In this document: piece after piece, positions 44,701 to 53,116 of the stretch
Numbering within the stretch: the first letter of the stretch is position 1
How the letters are laid out: the number at the start of each line of letters is the position of its first letter
Source of the DNA: Saprospiraceae bacterium UBA6168
Lineage (GTDB): Bacteria > Bacteroidota > Bacteroidia > Chitinophagales > Saprospiraceae
Length of the DNA: 64,000 nucleotides
Assembly: GCA_002435785.1 (NCBI GenBank)
Contig: DIUC01000023.1
Span: 79,571-143,570 of the forward strand
Reading direction: 5' to 3'
Notes under the pieces: model-generated
What the model saw: only the letters and a program-made list of their open reading frames with translations
Databases searched by the model: none
Told to the model about the DNA's origin: nothing
Made by a program: the position numbers and the translations under genes

Positions 44701-47700
44701 AGGTAGATGGCCTCGCCCACGGAGGTCAGTATTTGGACGGTCACGGCGTTGCAGTTGTCGCTGATGGTCGGCGGCAAGAGCAGGCCGGTGGAGCGGCAGG
44801 GCGCAGGGTGTGCCGCTGGCACATTTACGCTCACGCTAAATGGCGTCCGTGTGATGGTCGGGCCTACCTTGTCCGCAATCTTGATGACCTGTACATTGTC
44901 TTCTCCTCCCACACCGGTGGTAATAATGGTGCCATTGCACCAATCAATCACCGTCCAAGTGCGCAAGATTTTGAAGCTGGTGCCGCATACCGCCAACACT
45001 TGGTCAGAATGCAGCACGTTGTAGCCACAAATGGTGCTGACGCTCACGTTCACCACACCGGAGCCAGTATTGGAAAGGGTGGTGGCTGGGAGCGTTGGAC
45101 TTACGTCAATGCCCTCTTCCAGCGGGTCCACGTCCACAATGGTTGGGTGCAATGCCGTTGGGTTGATGATATTCGGATGCGCATTGTATTGCGTACAACT
45201 CCAAGTGATGTCGTCCGGGAAGTCAACCGGAGGGCGCACCACGTCGATGTTTTGCACACAATTCGTTATGCTCATATTCCCTTGATTGTCAGTGGCTTTG
45301 TACGTCCTGCGAACCCTGTAAATGCCATCGTCGCAGATGTTGTTGTCAATGGTCTGCTGCCCAACGAGGGTGATGACCGGGTTTGGGTCACAGTTGTCAA
45401 TGGCAACTGGTGGCGGCACGTTCGCCAAGTTCGAGGTGCAAGCAATCTCCAACGGAGTGCTTGGACAATTGAACACGGGCGCCATTTTGTCCTCAATGAA
45501 AATCTGGCCCCAGCAAGCATTTTTATAAACCTTGTCCATGACTTTGACGGTCAAGTATTGGCCAATATAGCTGCCACTGATTTCGTGTACGTTGGGAGTG
45601 GCGGGGTTCAGGTCTGGCACTGGTGCGCCCCAGGCATCCGTCACCATGAAGACTTGGTAGTAAGTACCGAGCGGCAAGGTGTTTGGGTTGGAGCAAAGCG
45701 GGAACTCTCCCTCCAAAATCATGTTCGGCGTAAGGCCGATTTCGCAGTTTTGGTTGAGCGAAACCTGCACCAAGTCATTGCAAGAAATACTGGTGTTCAG
45801 CAAGCTCCAGCAGTTGGTGAGCAGGGTGGGGTCGTCAGAGCCGCCGCTGTCGCCAATCCAGCCAGCGTTGCTCGTCAAGGGGTTAGGGCCTGCGTCGGAA
45901 AGGTCGCTGACCACAAACGGAGCAAAGCAATTGGCCACAGTTCCGAATACCTCCGCTTGATTCTTTAAGACAACGGGCGCACCCGGTGCATCTGGATTCA
46001 CTTCAAAGCGGAACCGCAACACGATGCGCTGGCCCGGCATCAAAAGCCCTCCACCAGCCAAGAGGTCGCCACTTCCATTGTAGGCTGCATTCACCAAAGG
46101 ATTGGTGCTTGCGTTGGTAACTGCGCCAAGTGCCCCCACGGGTACGATTTGAGGTGTTTGCGTGATGGCCACAAATGCACTTCCAAGATTGGTAGGAGAG
46201 CTTAGGTTGTCAATAATGCTCAAACCGTTGAGGTTCGTGCTTCCCATGTTTTCGACAATGAGTTCCGTGATTACATCAAAATTTCCCGGTATGCCACTGG
46301 TCGCAAAGCTGATGCCAGCGAAGTATTTGGCAATCCGAATGCCCGGAGGCACCGCCAACACCGTAAATGTTCGGGTACAACTGGTGGAAGCGACGAGTGG
46401 ACAAGTGCTATCGTAAGTGAAGGTCACGGTAGTGCTGCCTCCGCATACGCTGGGCGCACCCGTGCTGTTGTTGGTCAATATGCCGCAACCGCCGCTCGCA
46501 TTGGCGGAAGCCAACCATGCATTGTAAGCTGCGTCAATTTGCGCTTGGGTTGAGGATGGTGGCATAATAAAATCATCCGGGCAGTTCAAAACTACTGGTG
46601 GTGCCGCCGTCACGGTAAACGTGGCTTGGCACGAAGTAGAAAGCGCTGGGCAACTGCTCGCATAGTTAAAAGTCACCGTCGTGGAGCCGCCACAAGCGGA
46701 TGGTGCCCCTGTATTGGTGTTGGTCAAAAGACCGTCACAGCCGCCTACTGTTGTTGCCGTGGCCAACCAATTTGCGAAAGCAGCATCAACCTCCGCTTGC
46801 GTTTGGCAAGCGTTAACCGTTGTGTTTGCTGGGCAAGTGAGTGTCACGTTGGGAGCTGCCGTAACCGTAAATATGGCTTGGCAAGTGGTCGTGAATGGCG
46901 CACATTGGCTGGTATAAGTGAAAGTCACGGTCGTCGAGCCGCCGCAGGCATCGGGAGCGCCCATGTTGTTGTTGGTCAAGACGCCGTTGCAGCCACCAGA
47001 AGCAGTTACGCCCGCCAGCCAATTTGCGAAAGCAGCATCCACGGCTGCCTGCGTTTGGCAAGCAGCCACGGTCTCATTTGCTGCGCAATTTAGTGTCACG
47101 CCAGGAGCGGCTTCCACCGTAAACGTTGCTTGGCAGGTCGTGGTCAATGGCGCACAACTGCTCGTGTAGGTGAATGTCACCGTCCTTGTGCCGCCACATG
47201 CTGGTGGCGCACCCATGCTGTTGTTGGTCAAAACCCCATTGCACCCACCTGCTGCCGACGCCGTAGCCAACCAAGCGGCATACGCAGCATCCACGGCTGC
47301 TTGGGTTTGGCATGCCGCTGCTATCATGTTGACGGGACAGGAGATGGATGGTGCTGGCGGTGCAGTGACGGTGAAGGTCGCTTGGCAGGCGGTGGTGAGC
47401 GGGGTGCAACTGTTTGAATAAATGAACGTCACCGTTTTTGAGCCACCACATGCAGGCGGCGCACTGCCTCCATTGTGGCTCAATGTTCCATTGCAGCCGC
47501 CGTCGGCAGATACAGTTGCCAACCATGCCGAATAGGCATTGTCCACATCCGCTTGCGTTTGACAGGATGGGAAAGCGGTATTCACTGGACAAGTCAGGGT
47601 AACAGTTGGAGGCGCAGTGACCGTAAAAGTTGCCTGGCAAGTGGTTGTTTGCGGAAGACAACTACTGGTATAAGTGAACGTCACGGTTGTTGAACCACCA

Positions 47701-50700
47701 CAGGCCAAAGGCGCACCCGTGCTGTTGTTGGTCAAAACACCCAGACAGGGGTTGACCACAGAAACGGTGGCCAACCAAGCGGCATATTTTGCATTAATGG
47801 CTGCTTGGGACTGGCATGGGCCTTCGGTTGCGTCCATTGGGCAAATCAGCACCACGCCAAGTGGTGCATCCACCGTGAAGGTGGCCATACAGGTCGTGGT
47901 GAACGGTGCGCAACTGTTGGTATAGGTGAAGGTGACCGTTGAAGTGCCACCCGTGCAGACGTCTGGTGCGCCCGTGCCGTTGTTGGAAATCGCCCCGTTG
48001 CAGCCGCCACTGGCGGAAACGGTGGCCAGCCAAGCTGCATATTTGGCGTCAATGGCCGCCTGTGTCTGGCAGGCTGCTTCCGTAACGTTGGCAGGGCAAC
48101 TCAGCGTCACGGTAGCTGGTGCAGCTACGGTGAAGGTCGCCGTGCAGTTTGTTGCCAATGGTGCGCAACTGCTGTTGTAGGTGAAAGTGACCGTTGAAGT
48201 GCCGCCCGTGCAAACGTCTGGGGCACCTGTGCCGTTGTTGGAAAGCGCTCCAATGCACCCACCGCTGGCAGTGGCAGTGGCGAGCCAAGCTACAAATTTG
48301 GCGTCAATGACCGCCTGCGTTTGACAGGCTGCCTCGGTCACGTTCGCCGGACAATTTAACACCACAGGTGGCGGAGGCATGACCGTGAAAAAGGCAGTGC
48401 ATGAAATGGAAAATGGCGCACAACTGCTGAAATAGGTAAAAGTCACCGCTGAGGTGCCACCCGTGCAAACGTCGGGAGCACCCGTGCTATCATTGATAAA
48501 CGTGCCGGTGCAACCACCACTGCCAGTAACGGAGGCCAGCCAAGTATTGTACTTGGCATTGATGGCCGCCTGTGTCTGACAAGCGGCTTCTGTTTGGTTC
48601 ACAGGACAATTGAGCACCAACGGTGCTGGTGGAGCAACGGTGAATGTTGCTTGACAAGTGGTAACAAACGGTGCGCAACTGCTGGTATAGGTGAACGTCA
48701 CGGTGGATGTCCCCCCCGTGCATACGTCTGGGGCACCAGTACCGTTGTTGATTAAAGTGCCATTGCATCCGCCGCTGGCAGTTGCCGTAGCCAGCCAAGC
48801 TGCATATTTTGCATTGATGGCTCCTTGGGTCTGGCAGGCAACCTCTGTTTGGTTAACTGGGCAGTTAATGGAGGTTGGTGCTGGTGCTGCATTTACCGTA
48901 AATGTTGCTGAACATGTAGTGGTTAGGGGCGCACAGGTACTTGTATAGGTAAAGGTTACCGTCCTTGTCCCTCCGCAAGCGGGAGGTGGCCCCGAACTGT
49001 TGTTGGTCAAAGTACCATTGCAACCGCCGTTGGCGGTGACGGAGGCCAACCAAGCATTGTATGCTGCGTCAATAGCAGCTTGCGTTTGGCAGGAGGCCTC
49101 CGTTTGGTTGGCCGGGCATGTCAACACTACGTTCGCCGGGGCGCTAACGGTAAAGGTGGCCTCGCAAGTGGTCGTAAATGGGGAACAAGTGCTGGTATAA
49201 GTGAACGTCACCGTTCTTGAGCCTCCACAGGCAGGAGGTGCATCTGTGCCGTTGTTGGTCAAAATACCGCCGCAACCGCCACTTGCAGCGGCCGTTGCCA
49301 GCCATGCTGCGTACTTGACATCAATGCTGTCTTGGGACTGGCAGGCAGCTTCCACGGTGTTTAGCGGACAAGTCAGGATCACCGCTGGGGCAGGGTTCAC
49401 CGTGAAGGTTCTGATGCAAGTAACAGCCGGCTCACAATTATTGGTTACGGTAAATGTGATAGTTGCCGTGCCTCCGCAAGCAGATGGCGGCCCAACGTTA
49501 TCGTTGGTCAAAACCGAATTGCACCCACCTGAAAATGTGGCATCGCTCAGCCAATCAAAGTATTTATTGTTGATGGCAGCTTGTGTTTGACAGGCCGCCT
49601 CTATTACGTTGTTCGGGCAGTTTAATGAAACAATTGGCGCTGGCGCAACGCTAAAGGTTGAGGAGCAAGCTGCCGTATTGTTGCAGTCGTCAGTCGCTGT
49701 GAAATTGACGGTTGTACTGCCTCCGCAAATGCTGGGCGGCATTGCACCGGCAAGCCCAGTGGTGGCAGGCGGCCCACAATTATCAATTGCCGAGAAACCT
49801 GCAATCCAGGTATTAAAACTTGCGGTCAAATTGGGTGGGCAAGACGGCAAGCTCACGGATGCGGGACACGTCACGGTCGGTGGCGTTGGGTCCGTCACTG
49901 TTACGTCAAACATACATTGATTGACACAAGTGAATAGGGACACCTCCAGTGAGAGCGTAAATCCGCCGCCACAAACGCCAGCGGCGTTGACCGTCACGGA
50001 TTGGCTAGTCGAGGAACCGACAATGGTGCCGTTTCCCATGATTGTCCAAGTATAAGAATCCATGCCTGCTGGTCCACTGAAAAGGATACCTGCTTGGTTC
50101 GGGCAAGCATTTGCAGGCCCCGAAATGATGCAAGTAGGCGGAACCGTGCAACAATCTGGGGCTGCCCCTGAAATGTTCGCTGAACATGCCGTTGGCAACA
50201 AGGGGTCAGGGCATGGCCCTCCAGTTTCTATTGCAATATCAACATTGTAGGAGGTGCCATAAGGGTAAGTCAACGAGATTATTCCCATGGTCGGGCCTCC
50301 GTCACCTTCATTTGTCAGGCAGACCGCTGCTGAGGGCGAATTGAGCGCATTGGGGTCGGTACCAATGTAGTTGCCATTTTGCCCAAAAATTGGGATGTTC
50401 AAAGTGTATGTTCCGCCAGGGCTGCAAGTTGCCATGGGGGTGCCGGTTTCCAGTACGCAGTACAAGTCACCATTTCCGCAGCCATTTCTCGCTTGAAAAC
50501 TTGTTACTCCAAGGTCTATGTCGTCATCTTGGTCCCAAATAGCCAGGTAAAAGTTGGTGGCTTGGTCAAAATTGGGCGTGAAGAGGGTAATCCAATTGTT
50601 TGCGGTTGCTTGGCCACAATGGTAAAAGATGAGGTTGTTGCAATCACCGCTTTGGTATTGCGGAGCAGCCCCAGTTCCCGTCGTCGGGTTTGCAGAATAG

Positions 50701-51221
50701 TATAGTGCCCATCCAAGGTCGTCCAACATGGGGTCTTCATTGATTTGAATTTGAAAAGTGCCCACGTTGGGACGAACGTCAAAATTGATGAAAATGATTT
50801 CCCTTCCCGCTATTGGGTTGTTTGGCGTGTCAACTGGCAGACCCGTTATGGGGTCAATACAGTTCATTACCGTGATTGGGAATGCGGCAGGATTATAGGT
50901 ACAGCCAAACTGCGCCACAATATTGGATTGAATATCAGGAGTACTGGAGCACCTAATGATACCGTTTGGCGCATTGTTAGGGGGCGGGTTTTCATTGACC
51001 GTGCCGTTGACGTTCCAAGCAGCCCCCTCCGTCCAGCGCTGCGAGCATTCGCAGGGCGTGTCGTTTTGGGCCACCATTTTGATGGAGAACAGGAAAAGTG
51101 CAAGTAGGGGGAATAACCTTGTGCGGTTGAGTAAAGGACGAGAATCGTTTTGACCGCTGGGGTCAATGGGCAGGGTTGGTTTTAATTGCCACCTGCTTTT
51201 GGGAAATGTAAAATTCATCAT
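41733..51221 (-). CDS. Giant T9SS-exported repeat protein (3162 residues)
   Basis: The N-terminus has a long basic stretch, then a hydrophobic segment (LFPLLALFLFSIKMVAQ, residues about 36-52) as signal. Residues about 55-440 form a large unique domain with many Asn, Gly and Cys. Fourteen HYR-like repeats of about 84 residues follow, each with a conserved core (CQTQAAIDAKYAAWLAT, GGCNG, TGAPDVC or PPACGG, TVTFTYTS). Next come a DUF11-like domain (FDVITELIVENMGSTNLNG), further HYR-like and Ig-like domains, a carboxypeptidase-regulatory-like domain (GGVTVSISG), dockerin-like helices (DVNNSKTITTFDLVEIRKL), a cohesin-like domain (GYQFTLDFDQSMLEFVEIG) and a Por sorting domain (FELFQNKPNPFNKE). Probable surface adhesin or matrix protein. 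Confidence 0.93.
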   Translation of the reverse strand: MMNFTFPKSRWQLKPTLPIDPSGQNDSRPLLNRTRLFPLLALFLFSIKMVAQNDTPCECSQRWTEGAAWNVNGTVNENPPPNNAPNGIIRCSSTPDIQSNIVAQFGCTYNPAAFPITVMNCIDPITGLPVDTPNNPIAGREIIFINFDVRPNVGTFQIQINEDPMLDDLGWALYYSANPTTGTGAAPQYQSGDCNNLIFYHCGQATANNWITLFTPNFDQATNFYLAIWDQDDDIDLGVTSFQARNGCGNGDLYCVLETGTPMATCSPGGTYTLNIPIFGQNGNYIGTDPNALNSPSAAVCLTNEGDGGPTMGIISLTYPYGTSYNVDIAIETGGPCPDPLLPTACSANISGAAPDCCTVPPTCIISGPANACPNQAGILFSGPAGMDSYTWTIMGNGTIVGSSTSQSVTVNAAGVCGGGFTLSLEVSLFTCVNQCMFDVTVTDPTPPTVTCPASVSLPSCPPNLTASFNTWIAGFSAIDNCGPPATTGLAGAMPPSICGGSTTVNFTATDDCNNTAACSSTFSVAPAPIVSLNCPNNVIEAACQTQAAINNKYFDWLSDATFSGGCNSVLTNDNVGPPSACGGTATITFTVTNNCEPAVTCIRTFTVNPAPAVILTCPLNTVEAACQSQDSIDVKYAAWLATAAASGGCGGILTNNGTDAPPACGGSRTVTFTYTSTCSPFTTTCEATFTVSAPANVVLTCPANQTEASCQTQAAIDAAYNAWLASVTANGGCNGTLTNNSSGPPPACGGTRTVTFTYTSTCAPLTTTCSATFTVNAAPAPTSINCPVNQTEVACQTQGAINAKYAAWLATATASGGCNGTLINNGTGAPDVCTGGTSTVTFTYTSSCAPFVTTCQATFTVAPPAPLVLNCPVNQTEAACQTQAAINAKYNTWLASVTGSGGCTGTFINDSTGAPDVCTGGTSAVTFTYFSSCAPFSISCTAFFTVMPPPPVVLNCPANVTEAACQTQAVIDAKFVAWLATATASGGCIGALSNNGTGAPDVCTGGTSTVTFTYNSSCAPLATNCTATFTVAAPATVTLSCPANVTEAACQTQAAIDAKYAAWLATVSASGGCNGAISNNGTGAPDVCTGGTSTVTFTYTNSCAPFTTTCMATFTVDAPLGVVLICPMDATEGPCQSQAAINAKYAAWLATVSVVNPCLGVLTNNSTGAPLACGGSTTVTFTYTSSCLPQTTTCQATFTVTAPPTVTLTCPVNTAFPSCQTQADVDNAYSAWLATVSADGGCNGTLSHNGGSAPPACGGSKTVTFIYSNSCTPLTTACQATFTVTAPPAPSISCPVNMIAAACQTQAAVDAAYAAWLATASAAGGCNGVLTNNSMGAPPACGGTRTVTFTYTSSCAPLTTTCQATFTVEAAPGVTLNCAANETVAACQTQAAVDAAFANWLAGVTASGGCNGVLTNNNMGAPDACGGSTTVTFTYTSQCAPFTTTCQAIFTVTAAPNVTLTCPANTTVNACQTQAEVDAAFANWLATATTVGGCDGLLTNTNTGAPSACGGSTTVTFNYASSCPALSTSCQATFTVTAAPPVVLNCPDDFIMPPSSTQAQIDAAYNAWLASANASGGCGILTNNSTGAPSVCGGSTTVTFTYDSTCPLVASTSCTRTFTVLAVPPGIRIAKYFAGISFATSGIPGNFDVITELIVENMGSTNLNGLSIIDNLSSPTNLGSAFVAITQTPQIVPVGALGAVTNASTNPLVNAAYNGSGDLLAGGGLLMPGQRIVLRFRFEVNPDAPGAPVVLKNQAEVFGTVANCFAPFVVSDLSDAGPNPLTSNAGWIGDSGGSDDPTLLTNCWSLLNTSISCNDLVQVSLNQNCEIGLTPNMILEGEFPLCSNPNTLPLGTYYQVFMVTDAWGAPVPDLNPATPNVHEISGSYIGQYLTVKVMDKVYKNACWGQIFIEDKMAPVFNCPSTPLEIACTSNLANVPPPVAIDNCDPNPVITLVGQQTIDNNICDDGIYRVRRTYKATDNQGNMSITNCVQNIDVVRPPVDFPDDITWSCTQYNAHPNIINPTALHPTIVDVDPLEEGIDVSPTLPATTLSNTGSGVVNVSVSTICGYNVLHSDQVLAVCGTSFKILRTWTVIDWCNGTIITTGVGGEDNVQVIKIADKVGPTITRTPFSVSVNVPAAHPAPCRSTGLLLPPTISDNCNAVTVQILTSVGEAIYLNGMDGTNGGTIPAPGLSIGTHPVTYIATDACGNSTSITVPVTVVDNTTPTAVCVGFTEVDLPSGANPTATVLASVFNTGSTDNCCIHHFEVRRMTDLCNDGHDDTVFGPSVVFCCEDVANSPIMVVFRVFDCFGNFNDCMVEVNVNDKQPPVLATCPPNQRITCDFFVNNFEAQLASLGNNQPAKSQLLDANFGQPVFTDNCTSITVTRTFASNITQCKEGTLTRTWKAADAQGQESGLCTQTIFVDHVSDFVVSFPADITVNCGQSVPDFGEPTVFFSSCEMIAVSFEDSPFTVVPDACYKIVRTWEVINWCVQGAIKDQEVVEVPESQLGLPFPQCDLDGDGDCDSRTFRDSWTATQKPNATNANDQFGPDTDPDSDPWDGVIIYQQTIKVIDTVNPVFVSCDIPDVCIQDSTGCAATFTIPMPTVLDCSGQLTITAFTPGLGAGFGPFTSGPGIFTTTFTANDGCNNATICSASFEVEDCKAPNVACVTGLIVGIMNTLPPMVTVNASQLDAGTTDNCAAIIAISFSPDVNDTTKLYECQDVGLDTVEIWFTDDSGTQAFCTTTIDVQANMGQCPEDTLVVVNLGGQILNENNAPVGGVTVSISGQNAPSSTSATGAFFFSNIPVGQDITVVPSKDNNPLAGVTTYDLVLMSKHILNIELLNSPYKLIAADVNNSKTITTFDLVEIRKLILHINSDFPSNTAWRFVDKGYVFPVPTNPWFEVFPEIININDIPASTLHADFVAVKIGDVNTSYSFNDEGNEERSSGTMAFETQNQRLLAGQTYSLTFRAIVHEVDGYQFTLDFDQSMLEFVEIGEGEATAANFGFTKMDEGAIIASWNQHGERQVELPDFTMVFRAKKPVTLADALWLSDRFARSEAYSQGGELLDLRLQFTENEAVAGFELFQNKPNPFNKETIIGFRLPEAANAQLTITDATGRVLKVMNGQYQKGYNEVRISREELGISAGILYYRLAAGSDTATKMMLLTD
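46350..49880 (-). repeat. Fourteen tandem repeats of about 252 bp inside the giant gene
   Basis: About 3.5 kb of tandem coding repeats. Units 3-13 are the most alike; units 5-8 share the variant DVCTGGTS in place of ACGGS/T. The first and last units are divergent, as expected when arrays grow from the inside. Unit lengths of 84 or 85 codons keep the frame, so copy number could change by recombination. Confidence 0.88.
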
Positions 51222-51453
51222 TGATTTGGATTATAATACAGTGAATAAAATGACAGTCCTGTGGCTGGACGTGCCAGCGCAGGCTATTAAATCGGAGTCT
51301 GGGCAGATTGCTATTTTGACTGTTGTCTTGGGTGTGTGGTTTCTCTTGTTACGTTTAGTCGGAGTTGTGACTATTGTAGTTTATATCTAATATAATGCCA
51401 ATTTTATAAATTGATATTGTAATGTGTAAAATATTGATTTTCAGTTTTTTACA

Positions 51454-51495
51454 ACAAAAAAGCCGGACAGCGAAACTCGCTGCCCGGCTTTTTTG
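51454..51495 (-). terminator. Strong bidirectional-looking terminator
   Basis: AAAAAAGCCGGACAGCG / CGCTGCCCGGCTTTTTT with a 5-nt loop and a single mismatch. It ends the 51513-52973 transcript. The 290 bp between it and the giant gene hold no supported gene. Confidence 0.85.
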
Positions 51496-51512
51496 TGCCA
51501 ATTCCTGACTAC

Positions 51513-52973
51513 TTAACCTCCCGTTTTTTCCCGCTTGGCCTGCAAGATGTGGTCAATTACCTCTGGCAATTGCTCGGCCCCGATGCGCTTGGAGAGGATG
51601 GTCTTGTCCTTGTCTAGCACATAAACTTGCGGGGTGGTCTTGATGTCGTACAGCGTTTTGTAGCGGCTGCGGTGGTAGGGGTCCACGGCGTTGAAGAACA
51701 CGTCCATCTCCTTTTCGGCAATGGTCGTCCAGCATTTGTCCACTTCTTTCATGGAGAGATTTCCAGCATCGTCACGGGTGGCAAGGGAAGTGCAAATGGC
51801 GAAAACCGCCACGCCTTTGTCTTTGTAATCCTTGGCAAATTTCACCATCTCCGGCATGGATTTCTTACAGTGGCCGCAGTCTGGGTCCCAGAAGAACAGC
51901 ACGGTGAGGGGCGACTGAAAATCGTGGAGCCAGATTTTCTCATTTTTATGGGTCAGCATCTCGATGTTGGGCGTCACCTTGCCAATGAGCAGTGGGGCGA
52001 GCTTGTCTGCATTTTCGATGATTTTTTTCAACTGCTCCTCTTCGGTCCAAGGTGCGAGACCGGTTTTGTAGTATTTATGGGCGATATGGACATAGACGGC
52101 ATCCATGCCCACGATGTTGGACTTGGCAAACTGGTTCAGGAAATGGATAAGGTAGAACTTGAAATTGTCCTCGGCTGTCCGCATCTTTCCAAGTACCTTG
52201 TCAACGGCGAGGATGAGGGAATCGGGGTGCTGCACCGTCATCTTGTTGATGAAATGCTCAACTTTTGGGAACAAGAAAGGGGTACGGACCAACTTGGGGT
52301 CGGCAAGGTCAAGGTTGTCGAACCAGTGCGAGCGCATCCAATAAAAGGCTTGGAGGTCCTTGTCCTTTTGCTCCCCCTCAAACTTGGGAGGGTCGAGCGG
52401 CATATTGGCCTTGATGACCAAGGCGGTCATTGATTTTGGAAATTGGGCGACGATGTTTTTTTGGTGTGCCATAACTTCGTCGTCGAGCACCTTTATCTTC
52501 TCCTCGATTTTGACTTTTTTCTTTTCGTCGTCCTTGGCTTCTTCCAATTGCTTTTTGAGGTCGTCCGCCTTTGGTCGGCGGTCGGTTATGAATTTCAAAT
52601 AGTCGTAAAAGCGCTTGTTATCCTCCGACCCGGTGATTTTCACGTTGCCGCTTAAGTCGGATATTTTGGTCTCCAAGCTGAACCATTGGTTGTCGTCGTC
52701 AATCAGCAGTTGGATAAACTGGTTGTCGGGTGGCAGGACAATAAGGTACATGCCTCCAGTCAACTTTTCGTTCCCTTCAAAGTAAAACCGACCATCCGGT
52801 TCCGCATAAGCGGTATCCTTTAAGTATTGCTTGTCGCCGAAATAGTAGCCAAGGTAGGCTTCCTTCTGCTGGTACCCCTCTATTTTGACCTTTATTTGAA
52901 AGCCAGGTTTTTGAGAAAAAAGGAGGGGGAAGGCGGTAAAAAATGCGATTAGAAAAGTGAGAAAATGCTTCAT
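51513..52973 (-). CDS. Secreted thioredoxin-fold (TlpA-like) protein with DUF5106-type middle region
   Basis: 486 residues; signal peptide ending at LLFSQ (residue about 21). Residues about 25-120 form a beta-sandwich typical of the DUF4369-like N-terminus (FQIKVKIEGYQQKEAYLGYY). A helical Lys/Glu-rich middle follows (about 130-330). The C-terminal thioredoxin-like domain has the active site Cys366-Gly-His-Cys369 in WDPDCGHCKKSM and a cis-Pro region KTTPQVYVLDKD. CGHC is a PDI-like, relatively oxidising motif. Probably a periplasmic thiol-disulfide exchange protein; partner unknown. Confidence 0.9.
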   Translation of the reverse strand: MKHFLTFLIAFFTAFPLLFSQKPGFQIKVKIEGYQQKEAYLGYYFGDKQYLKDTAYAEPDGRFYFEGNEKLTGGMYLIVLPPDNQFIQLLIDDDNQWFSLETKISDLSGNVKITGSEDNKRFYDYLKFITDRRPKADDLKKQLEEAKDDEKKKVKIEEKIKVLDDEVMAHQKNIVAQFPKSMTALVIKANMPLDPPKFEGEQKDKDLQAFYWMRSHWFDNLDLADPKLVRTPFLFPKVEHFINKMTVQHPDSLILAVDKVLGKMRTAEDNFKFYLIHFLNQFAKSNIVGMDAVYVHIAHKYYKTGLAPWTEEEQLKKIIENADKLAPLLIGKVTPNIEMLTHKNEKIWLHDFQSPLTVLFFWDPDCGHCKKSMPEMVKFAKDYKDKGVAVFAICTSLATRDDAGNLSMKEVDKCWTTIAEKEMDVFFNAVDPYHRSRYKTLYDIKTTPQVYVLDKDKTILSKRIGAEQLPEVIDHILQAKREKTGG

Positions 52974-53020
52974 TTATGGACTAATTTTAGTTTGGGTAAT
53001 CAGGAAGAGAATATTTTTCC

Positions 53021-53052
53021 CAAAATTACACAGTGGCATCAAATGCGCCAAA
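53021..53052 (-). promoter_or_regulatory. Promoter for the TlpA-like gene, abutting the lepB terminator
   Basis: Minus strand TTTG (53049-53052), 20 bp, TAATTTTG (53021-53028). The -33 element lies inside the T run of the lepB terminator, so the two signals share bases. Confidence 0.5.
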
Positions 53053-53091
53053 AAAACGAAAACCCTGCAAGGATGTTGCAGGGTTTTCGTT
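53048..53091 (-). terminator. Rho-independent terminator of lepB
   Basis: Stem AACGAAAACCCTGCAA / TTGCAGGGTTTTCGTT around GGATG, followed on the minus strand by a run of seven T. Confidence 0.8.
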
Positions 53092-53116
53092 GGATTTGGC
53101 TTGCGTTAACGAAGTG

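Noticed and set aside
43536..45968. An 810-codon open frame antisense to the giant adhesin gene
   Set aside because: It is a shadow of a biased, repetitive coding strand: the minus strand has recognisable domains in frame, whereas this frame gives no domain, signal or start context. The same applies to the antisense frames over lepB (53033-54823), the caspase gene (1612-2760) and the DASS gene (35680-36327).
51166..51390. Plus-strand 74-codon frame at the start of the giant gene
   Set aside because: It overlaps the N-terminus of the giant protein antisense and shows no promoter; its hydrophobic tail is not enough to call a gene.
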